From contig JAHBYK010000022.1 of assembly GCA_019635965.1 (NCBI GenBank), forward strand, positions 1-35,294: a DNA stretch of 35,294 nt. The letters are read 5' to 3'. Shown here piece after piece: positions 27,469 through 35,294 of this stretch. Within the stretch, counting starts at the first letter, position 1; the number at the start of each line of letters is the position of its first letter. Source of the stretch: Parvibaculum sp. Its GTDB lineage: Bacteria > Pseudomonadota > Alphaproteobacteria > Parvibaculales > Parvibaculaceae. The translations under genes were made by a program, and so were the position numbers. Below the pieces are notes generated by a model, which saw nothing but the letters and a program-made list of their open reading frames with translations, was not told the DNA's origin and did no database searches.

Positions 27469-27899
27469 CGCTCCATCTCGTAAAGCTCTGTGTCGGTGCG
27501 GACGACATTGCCGATCTGGCGAACTGGCAGGCGGAGCGCCTTGCCGAGAAAAAGCGGCTGAAACAGCCGCAGGTGCTTGCCCATGTGACGCGCATGGTGC
27601 CGAAGCGGGCGGACGAACTGCTTGCCGGCGGTTCGCTCTACTGGGTGATGAAAGGTGTCATCCGCTGCCGCCAGAAGCTCATCGGTATCGAACCATTCAC
27701 GGATGGGGAGGGCATTGGCCGCTGCCGGCTTTTGCTCGACAAGGAGATCGTGGCGACACGGCGGCAGGAGCGCAGGCCGTTTCAGGGCTGGCGCTATCTG
27801 GAGGCGAAGGACGCGCCCGCCGATGTGAAAAAGGGCGAGGCGGAAGACGACATGCCCGAAGCGATGCGCCGCGAGCTGGAAGAGCTGGGGCTGCTCTAG
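27465..27899 (+). CDS. DUF1489 family protein
   Basis: This 144-residue protein belongs to DUF1489, a family of unknown function found mainly in alphaproteobacteria. The start TLHLVKLCVGADDIADL and the segments HVTRMVPKRADELLAGGSLYWVMKG and RPFQGWRYLE are typical. No signal peptide or membrane helix is seen, so it should be cytoplasmic. The start is TTG 27465, overlapping the mccA stop as TTGA, so translation is coupled. Being last in a carboxylase operon suggests no clear role, and the family is not known to act on acyl-CoA. Confidence 0.85.
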   Translation: MTLHLVKLCVGADDIADLANWQAERLAEKKRLKQPQVLAHVTRMVPKRADELLAGGSLYWVMKGVIRCRQKLIGIEPFTDGEGIGRCRLLLDKEIVATRRQERRPFQGWRYLEAKDAPADVKKGEAEDDMPEAMRRELEELGLL

Positions 27900-27912
27900 G
27901 CCTTTTGCGCCT

Positions 27913-28779
27913 TCAGACCGGCATATTGTCGATGAGGCGGGTCTTGCCGATCTTCGCGGCGACGAGGATGCGCGCGGGGGCGGTGGGCCTGTCGTCCGGG
28001 AAGGCGGCGAGCGAGGCGGCATCGCGGATTTCGAGATAGTCGAGCTTGTCGAAGCCGAGGGCGAGTATGCGCCTTGCGCCTTCCGCCGTCGCGTCGGAGA
28101 TCCTGGCGCCTTTGGCAACGCTTGCCGCCGTATCGCGCAGGATCAGGTTGAGCTGGCCTGCAGCCTTACGTTCTTCAGGCGAGAGATAGACATTGCGCGA
28201 CGACATGGCGAGGCCGTCCGCCTCGCGCATGATGGCACCGCCGAGGATTTCGACCGGGATGTCGAGATCGGCCACCATGCGGCGGATCACCATGAGCTGC
28301 TGCCAGTCCTTTTCGCCGAAAATCGCAATGTCCGGCATGGCACGGAGGATGAGCTTCGCAACGACGGTGGCGACGCCCGCGAAATGCGTAGGGCGGAAGG
28401 TGCCTTCGAGGGGCTCGGTGACGCCAGTGAGCGAGATGGTGGTGGAGAAGCCTTGCGGATACATGTCGGCCGCGTCGGGCGCATAGATGAGATGTGCCTT
28501 GCCTTCGAGCCGCGCCGCATCGGCCGCCTCGGTGCGGGGATAGGAGGAGAAATCCTCATGCGGCGCAAATTGCGTCGGGTTCACGAAGATCGAGACGATG
28601 ACGCGGTCCGCGCGCTGGCGGCCGAGATCGGCGAGCGAGAGATGGCCGTCATGGAGCGCGCCCATGGTGGGCACGAGCGCGACGGTGAGCCCCTCGCGGC
28701 GCCAGCGGGCAACGGCCTCGCGCAGCGCGGCGGCGCTGCGGGCGACGGGGATGGCATAGCTTGTCGTGTCGAGTGTCAT
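27913..28779 (-). CDS. panC: Pantothenate synthetase
   Basis: PanC, 288 residues, joins pantoate and beta-alanine with ATP to give pantothenate. PTMGALHDGH (37-46) carries the HIGH-type ATP-site histidines, SIFVNPTQFAPHEDF binds pantoate, and FGEKDWQQLMVIRRMV and MSSRNVYLSPEERKAA are further family segments. Start ATG 28779 has a GGAGAG site; an in-frame extension to 28833 lacks homology. No panB or panD is in the window. It lies 96 bp downstream of the alcohol dehydrogenase gene on the same strand, past a GC-rich hairpin, and its stop faces the DUF1489 stop 13 bp away. Confidence 0.95.
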   Translation of the reverse strand: MTLDTTSYAIPVARSAAALREAVARWRREGLTVALVPTMGALHDGHLSLADLGRQRADRVIVSIFVNPTQFAPHEDFSSYPRTEAADAARLEGKAHLIYAPDAADMYPQGFSTTISLTGVTEPLEGTFRPTHFAGVATVVAKLILRAMPDIAIFGEKDWQQLMVIRRMVADLDIPVEILGGAIMREADGLAMSSRNVYLSPEERKAAGQLNLILRDTAASVAKGARISDATAEGARRILALGFDKLDYLEIRDAASLAAFPDDRPTAPARILVAAKIGKTRLIDNMPV

Positions 28780-28844
28780 GGCCGCTCTCCGGAAAACCGG
28801 CGGGAAGATAGCGGCAGAGGGGGATGAACTCAAATGGCGGGCGG

Positions 28845-28869
28845 GGAGGGCCGGGGGAACCGGCCCTCC
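28845..28869 (-). terminator. Strong GC hairpin after the alcohol dehydrogenase gene
   Basis: A perfect 10-bp stem (GGAGGGCCGG at 28845-28854, CCGGCCCTCC at 28860-28869) with a GGGAA loop (plus-strand reading) stands 6 bp beyond the dehydrogenase stop. No U tract follows on the minus strand. It may end or protect the message of the upstream operon, or pause it before panC. Confidence 0.5.
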
Positions 28870-28875
28870 GCAGCG

Positions 28876-30050
28876 TCAGGCAAGCCTGCCTTCGATCGCC
28901 TTGGCGTAGAGCGTCTCGTAATCGCCGGCCGTCATGGGCAGCGGGTTGCCGCCGGTGGAGGGATCCTCGAGCGCCATCGGCGCGGCTTCCGCGATGACAT
29001 CCGTATCGACGCCGATGTCCTTCAGCGTGTTCGGGATGCCGACTTCCTCGCGCAGCGCCAGCACCCAGTCGACGAAGCCCGCGAAGCTCTGGTTCCTGAG
29101 GCCGAGATAGCGCGCGGCGGCGGTGAGCTTTTCGTCGATCGCCTTCTGGTTGTGGACGAGCACATAGGGCATCACCACGGCATTGGTGAGGCCGTGATGC
29201 GTGCCGCGCAGCGACGAGCAGGGATGGCTCATCGCATGCATCGCGCCAAGCCCCTTCTGGAAGGCGGTGGCGCCCATGGAGGAGGCGGCCATCATGAAGG
29301 CGCGGGCCTCGACATTGCTGCCGCGCTTCGTCGCCTCCGGCAGCCACTCCTTGCAGAGCCGCATGCCTTCCAGCGCGACGCCCTGGGCGAGCGGATGCCA
29401 GAAGGGCGAGCAATAGGCCTCGAGGCTGTGGGAGAGCGCATCCATGCCCGTTGCCGCCGTGATATGCGGCGGCAGGCCGATGGTGAGCTCGGGATCGGCG
29501 ATGACATCGACCGGCATCATCTTCGGGTGGAAGATGATCTTCTTGGTGTGGTCGCTTTCATCGGTGATGACGGCGGCGCGGCCGACTTCGGAGCCGGTGC
29601 CGGCCGTGGTCGGCACGGCGATGACGGGCGCGATACCCTTCGGGTCGGCGCGCGTCCACCAGTCCTCGCGGTCCTCATAGTCCCACATGGGGCGCGTCTG
29701 GCCGGACATGAAGGCGATGGCCTTGCCCGCATCCATGGCGCTGCCGCCGCCGAAGACGATGACGCCATCATGCTTGCCGCGCGCATAGGCCTTGAGACCC
29801 GCTTCCACATCGGCGCCGACGGGGTTCGGGTGAACATCGGCGAAAAGCGCCGCGGCGAGGCCGTTCTTTTCGAGCAGCGCCAGCGCATCCGCGATCATCG
29901 GGAGAGGCTTCAGCCCCGGATCGGTGACGAGGAGCGGACGCTCGATCCCGGCCGCGCCGCAGGCCGCGGCGAGTTCCTTGATACGGCCCGCACCGAAGCG
30001 GATCTTGGTCGGGAAGTTCCAGTTGCCGGTGACGCTCGGATAATTGTCGA

Positions 30051-30054
<4 letters not shown>
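28876..30054 (-). CDS. Iron-containing (group III) alcohol dehydrogenase
   Basis: This 392-residue, metal-dependent alcohol dehydrogenase uses NAD(P) and is a member of the FucO/DhaT-like iron family. The nucleotide loop is GGGSAMDAGKA (102-112). The metal ligands are all in place: Asp205 and His209 in GMDALSHSLEAY, His273 in GAMHAMSHP, and His287 in THHGLTNAV. It should oxidise a primary alcohol to an aldehyde or the reverse; its substrate is not readable from sequence. It is the last gene of an operon with a ligase and an aldehyde dehydrogenase; the start overlaps the aldehyde dehydrogenase stop (ATGA). The 3' end has a strong hairpin. Confidence 0.93.
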
Positions 30055-31441
<1,387 letters not shown>

Positions 31442-31445
<4 letters not shown>

Positions 31446-32809
31446 CCTCGCTCAAATCCTCTCATAAGTTCCCAGTCGGTGACGCGGCGCTCATATTCGT
31501 GCTGTTCCCAGCGGCCGGTGTGCAGATAGTGCTCGACGACGTCATCGCCGAGCGCGGCGCGCAAAATATCCGATTTTTCAAGTTCCGTAAGTGCGGCATG
31601 TAGGCTCTTGGGGAGCGAGGGGATTCCCGCCGTGCCATAGGCATCGCCGGTAAACTCCGGTTCGAGCTTGAGCTTGTTTTCGACGCCATCAATGCCTGCG
31701 GCGAGCAGGGCCGCATAGGCCAGATAGGGATTGAGGTCCGCACCGCCGACGCGGCACTCGATGCGCAGGCTCTTGCCGGTGCCGCACATGCGGAAGCCCG
31801 CCGTGCGATTGTCGTTCGACCAGACGATGTTGGTCGGCGCGAAGGACCCGTTCACGAAACGCTTGTAGGAATTGACCTGCGGCGCGAGGAAATAGGTGAG
31901 TTCGCGCGCATGGCGAAGCTGGCCGGCAAGGAACTGCTGGCAGAGCTCCGACATGCCATAGGGCTTCGATTTCTCGTCGAAGAAGAGAGCGGACTTCGCC
32001 TTCTCATCCCAGAGCGACATGTGAATGTGGCAGGAGGAACCGGCCTGATCGTAGTTCCATTTCGCCATGAAGGTGACGGCCTTGCCGTGCAGCCAGGCGA
32101 TTTCCTTGATGCCGTTCTTCAGGATGGTATGCCGGTCGGCCATTTCGAGGGCTTCGGCATAGCGGACGTTGATTTCTTCCTGTCCAGGGCCCCATTCGCC
32201 CTTGGAGTTTTCGACGGGGATGCCCGCGCCATCAAGGCCATTGCGGATCGCCCGCATGATGCCTTCTTCCTTGGTGGTCGCAAAGACGTGATAGTCCTCG
32301 ATGTACCAGTTCGGCGTCTTGAGACCGCGATAGCGCTTTTCATGCGCGCTCTCATAGGTTTCGTCGAAGAGATAGAATTCCAGTTCGGAGGCCGTGAAAG
32401 CCTTCATCTTCATGGCCGCAAGGCGCTTCAACTGCTTTTTCAGAATGGAGCGCGGCGCATGAGGAACGTCCTCGCCGTGATGGTCGACCGTATCGCAGAT
32501 GACGAGAGCCGTACCGGGCAGCCAGGGAATCCGGCGCAGCGTCGCAAGGTCCGGTCTCAGCGCGAAGTCGCCATAGCCCTGCGCCCAGCTTGCCGCCTTG
32601 TAGCCCGGCACGGGCTCCATGTCGGTGTCGACGGTCAGCAGATAGTTGCAGGCATGGGTTTCATGGACCGCGGTGTCGAGGAAATAGGGAGCCGCCATGC
32701 GCTTGCCGACCAGCCGTCCCTGCATGTCGGGCATGGCCATGACCACAGTGTCGATTTCGCCGCTCGTCACGAGATCGGATAGCTGGTCGAGCGTGAGCAG
32801 TCCCTTCAT
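31442..32809 (-). CDS. Glutamine-synthetase-like gamma-glutamyl ligase
   Basis: This 455-residue ATP-dependent ligase has the glutamine synthetase fold. Metal-site glutamates are seen at Glu142 and Glu144 (ASELEFY) and around 211-219 (GQEEINVRYAE). His261/His263 lie in SSCHIHMS, NSYKRF (313-318) and NRTAGFR carry substrate-binding residues, and RIECR is near 349-353. The adenylylation tyrosine segment of housekeeping GlnA is absent. Such relatives (PuuA, IpuC, GlnA3/GlnA4-like) often join glutamate to amines rather than ammonia. It heads a three-gene operon, overlapping the aldehyde dehydrogenase start by 4 bp. ATG 32809 is preferred over an in-frame extension to 33121 that runs back over the mipZ promoter. 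The true amine is unknown. Confidence 0.85.
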
Positions 32810-32878
32810 TCTCAATATTCCCCGGATGTTGTCGCCAAGAGGTGAGGCGGCAACGAATGGGCGCCCCGCCAGAAAGAT

Positions 32879-32897
32879 CTCCGGAGTGTAGCCGGAG
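32879..32897. promoter_or_regulatory. Inverted repeat in the ligase/mipZ divergent gap
   Basis: CTCCGG (32879-32884) and CCGGAG (32892-32897) form perfect 6-bp arms around a 7-base spacer. It lies 70-90 bp before the ligase start. It could be an operator for the ligase operon, but no protein is known to bind it and no regulator gene is adjacent. Confidence 0.3.
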
Positions 32898-32948
32898 GGA
32901 CGGGGGAGGCCGCAAGGGGGCTGACGTTGCGTTCTTTCCGCCGGTCGG

Positions 32949-32977
32949 TTGACGCCCCCGGCGCCAGATCCCAGACT
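32949..32977 (+). promoter_or_regulatory. Candidate mipZ promoter
   Basis: TTGACG (32949-32954) matches the -35 consensus at 5 of 6 positions; 17 bp later is CAGACT, a weak -10. A start near 32984 would leave about 40 bases before the mipZ ATG. Confidence 0.3.
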
Positions 32978-33023
32978 CGCCGCGATTCGACCGGGGGATG
33001 GCCGGCGGGATTGGCGGGGCTTC

Positions 33024-33875
33024 ATGACTGATGGACAGCAGGCACGTTTGCCTGCCCATGTGATCGTTCTTGGCAATGAAAAGGGCGGGTCGGGCAAGAC
33101 GACCACGGCGATGCATGTCATTGCCTATCTGCTCCGCGAGGGCTTTCGCGTGGGTTCGATCGATCTCGACGGGCGGCAGCGTTCGCTCACCCGCTATGTC
33201 GAGAATCGCAAGGCCTGGGCGGAAGCGGCCAATGTGAATCTCGTGATGCCGGACCATGCCGTCATCATGAAGTCGGCGGCGGCGACGGTTGCCGATGCAA
33301 ATGCCGCCGAAGAGGCCGAACTGGAGGCGACCATGGCGCGGCTTGCCGCAGCCAACGACTTCCTCGTTATCGATTGCCCCGGCAGCGACAGCTATCTCTC
33401 GCGGCTCGGCCATGCGCGTGCCGACACGCTGATTACGCCGATGAACGACAGTTTCGTCGATTTCGATCTGCTGGGGCGCGTCGATCCGCAGACCTACCGG
33501 ATCAAGGGACCGAGCGTTTACAGCGAAATGGTCTGGGAGAGCCGCAAGCGCCGCGCCGTGCGCGACGGCGGCGAGATCGACTGGGTGGTGGTGCGCAACC
33601 GTCTTTCGCATCTCGATGCGAAGAACAAGCGGCGCGTTGAGGCCGTGCTCGAGGCGCTTGCGGCGCGTATCGGCTTTCGCATCGGGCCGGGCTTCGGCGA
33701 GCGCGTGATCTTCCGCGAGATGTTTCCCTCCGGTCTGACGCTGCTCGATCTCAGGGAGGAAGGCGTGGACACGCAGATGTCCATGTCGCATGTGGCGGCG
33801 CGCGCAGAGGTGCGGGCGCTGATCGAGGCACTGGATCTTCCGCTTGAAAGGATCAGGTCAGAGGCCGTGGCCTAG
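33024..33875 (+). CDS. mipZ: Division plane positioning ATPase MipZ
   Basis: This 283-residue ParA/MinD-type ATPase matches MipZ, which forms a gradient from the ParB-bound origins at the poles and keeps FtsZ off them, so placing division at mid-cell. The deviant Walker A is KGGSGKTTT (20-28), directly after VIVLGNE. IDLDGRQRSLTRYVENRKAW is the family-typical segment that follows switch I, and DFLVIDCPGSD holds Walker B. A long MipZ-type C-terminal half follows, including RVIFREMFPSGLTLLDL. ATG 33024 is preferred; a longer in-frame opening has no homology. It is divergent from the ligase operon and convergent with the carboxypeptidase, sharing a CTAG stop overlap. Confidence 0.92.
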   Translation: MTDGQQARLPAHVIVLGNEKGGSGKTTTAMHVIAYLLREGFRVGSIDLDGRQRSLTRYVENRKAWAEAANVNLVMPDHAVIMKSAAATVADANAAEEAELEATMARLAAANDFLVIDCPGSDSYLSRLGHARADTLITPMNDSFVDFDLLGRVDPQTYRIKGPSVYSEMVWESRKRRAVRDGGEIDWVVVRNRLSHLDAKNKRRVEAVLEALAARIGFRIGPGFGERVIFREMFPSGLTLLDLREEGVDTQMSMSHVAARAEVRALIEALDLPLERIRSEAVA

Positions 33876-35294
33876 CCGCGACGGCTATCCTTCGCGTTCG
33901 GATTGACGGGCAGCGCCCAGTTTGCCGGCGGGATCGGGATGCACTGGATCGACTGCCGGGCGAGGCGTCCGCAGGCATTGCGGGCCTGCTTCTCGCCCTC
34001 GAAGCCGCCAAAGCGCGAACGGTATAGGGTGCGATTGTCGGCGGTATTCACCGGGATGGTGACCGGGACGGCCTTGGCAAGCTCTTCCGGCGCGGCGCGA
34101 ACGGCCTTGCGCATGCTTTCAACCGCATCGGCTTCGCTGGCATAGGCGCCGATCTGGATGACCCAGGTGCCTTCGGGGATCAGCGGGTCGCCATCGCGCC
34201 AATCGCGGGCAATTTCAGGCTCGATACGCGCCGGGTCGTTCATCGCCGAGCGGAGCTGGGCATCCAGCGTATTGGCCGGCGGCGTCGCAGCATTGGCGGG
34301 CGTGACGAGGAAGTTGCCGATCTCGCGGCCCGCCTGACGGACCGGGCCTTCCGCTGAGCGAATGGCGGCAACGGCATAGGCCGTCACGCTGTCGACGGGC
34401 GCGGCGGGGGTAGCAGAGGGCACCGGCGCGGGCGCGGCAGAGGCGACGACTTCAACCGCGGGGGCGGGACGCGCCGCGGCGACGGGCGCCGGAGCGACAG
34501 GGGCCGGCGCGGCGGCGATTTCCTGAACCTCGATCGAGGAAGCAAGCTGCACGAGCGCATCACGATCTTCCGCAGGCACGATGCCGACCGGGCGGTTGAC
34601 CGGCGTCGGCGCGAGCGCGGCGGCCGAAGCGGCGGGGCGCTGCGCGGAGGCGTATTGCGTGTTGCTGCGCTTCATGGCGACGGCACGGGGGAAGGCGCGG
34701 TCGAGAATTTCGATCATGTGATCGTCGCGGCTCTTCGCCTTTTCGCCGCCCATCACGACGCCAACGAGATATTTGTCCTCGCGTTCGACCGTGGTGGTGA
34801 GATTGAAGCCGGAGGCATTGGTGTAGCCGGTCTTGAGGCCCGTGGCGCCCTGATAGCGGCCGAGCAGCCTGTTGTGGTTGCGGATGCGCGCGTTGCCCCA
34901 GGTGAAATATTCGGCGCTGAAGTAGTGGTAATATTGCGGGAAGTCTTCGCGGATGCGCATGGCGAGCGTGGCCTGATCGCGCGCCGTCGTAAGCTGGGCC
35001 TTGTTCGGCAGGCCGGATGCGTTCTTGTAGGTCGTTTTCGACATGCCGATCGCACGGGCCTTTTTTGTCATCAACTCGGCAAACTTTTCTTCCGAGCCGG
35101 CGATGAAGGCGCCCGTGGCGGAGGCAACGTCATTGGCAGAGCGGGTGACGAGGGCGAGGATCGCGTCCTCGACGCTGATCGTCTGGCCGACGCCGAGGCC
35201 GAGCTTCGAGGGCGGCTGGTTGGCGCCGCGCTGGGTCATGGTGATGCGGGATTTCAGCGTTATCTCGCGCTTTTCGAGCTTCTCGAAAAGGAGA
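33872..35294 (-). CDS. D-alanyl-D-alanine carboxypeptidase (S11 family) with C-terminal SPOR domain, N-terminus outside window
   Basis: This penicillin-binding carboxypeptidase trims the terminal D-Ala from peptidoglycan stem peptides. The reading frame is open to the right edge, so the signal peptide and the SxxK nucleophile are outside. The SxN motif is in VTRSANDVA and the KTG motif is in LKTGYTNASGF, with QPPSKLGL typical of PBP5-like enzymes. After the catalytic domain comes a long Ala/Pro-rich linker, then a SPOR domain (IQIGAYASEADAVESMRKA... YRSRFGGF) that should bind denuded glycan at division sites. An ATG at 35239 is internal. It shares its stop tetranucleotide CTAG with mipZ. Confidence 0.93.
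   Translation of the reverse strand, partial: LLFEKLEKREITLKSRITMTQRGANQPPSKLGLGVGQTISVEDAILALVTRSANDVASATGAFIAGSEEKFAELMTKKARAIGMSKTTYKNASGLPNKAQLTTARDQATLAMRIREDFPQYYHYFSAEYFTWGNARIRNHNRLLGRYQGATGLKTGYTNASGFNLTTTVEREDKYLVGVVMGGEKAKSRDDHMIEILDRAFPRAVAMKRSNTQYASAQRPAASAAALAPTPVNRPVGIVPAEDRDALVQLASSIEVQEIAAAPAPVAPAPVAAARPAPAVEVVASAAPAPVPSATPAAPVDSVTAYAVAAIRSAEGPVRQAGREIGNFLVTPANAATPPANTLDAQLRSAMNDPARIEPEIARDWRDGDPLIPEGTWVIQIGAYASEADAVESMRKAVRAAPEELAKAVPVTIPVNTADNRTLYRSRFGGFEGEKQARNACGRLARQSIQCIPIPPANWALPVNPNAKDSRRG

Overview
The window is a gene-dense, GC-rich stretch of a bacterial chromosome that reads as an alphaproteobacterium. The markers are an ATP12-type F1-ATPase chaperone, a MipZ-type division-site ATPase, a DUF1489 protein, and the chain ribosomal L17 - Do-type protease - RarA - CrcB - RluA-family synthase - HAD phosphatase - ATP12 that I recall from rhizobia and relatives. 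A Parvibaculum-like member of the Hyphomicrobiales would fit, but I cannot fix the genus by eye. I see no insertion sequence, prophage, integrase, CRISPR array or large repeat. It looks like core genome with catabolic gene clusters.

Layout. Positions 1-2,000 hold the end of rplQ with a strong terminator, then a periplasmic Do-type protease. Positions 1,982-2,807 (minus) hold bacterioferritin and its ferredoxin partner, with an iron-box-like dyad between them. Positions 3,000-8,944 hold rarA, crcB, an RluA-family synthase, a HAD phosphatase, an AsmA-like protein and ATP12; the first four are joined by 4-bp overlaps. Positions 9,199-12,758 encode both subunits of propionyl-CoA carboxylase. Positions 12,934-16,559 hold a bactofilin-like membrane protein, lipB (minus), a lone short fliN, and a siroheme-synthase/APS-reductase pair. 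A tRNA-Leu(GAG) follows at 16,632. Next come mgtE and a secreted Kelch protein.

Positions 19,397-27,899 form an acyl-CoA catabolic region: isovaleryl-CoA dehydrogenase, a PAP2 phosphatase (minus), a thiolase, a TetR regulator with a SnoaL-like partner (minus), both subunits of 3-methylcrotonyl-CoA carboxylase, and a DUF1489 protein. Together these give part of leucine degradation; methylglutaconyl-CoA hydratase and HMG-CoA lyase are absent here. A dyad centred on the predicted -10 box of the carboxylase promoter is the probable TetR operator.

Positions 27,913-32,809 are on the minus strand. A glutamine-synthetase-like ligase, an aldehyde dehydrogenase and an iron-type alcohol dehydrogenase form a tight operon, each junction being a 4-bp ATGA overlap, followed after a strong hairpin by panC. 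The enzyme set fits gamma-glutamyl-protected oxidation of an amino alcohol or related amine. It is the most interesting uncharacterised module here. The window closes with mipZ and, converging on it, a D,D-carboxypeptidase with a C-terminal SPOR domain that runs off the right edge.
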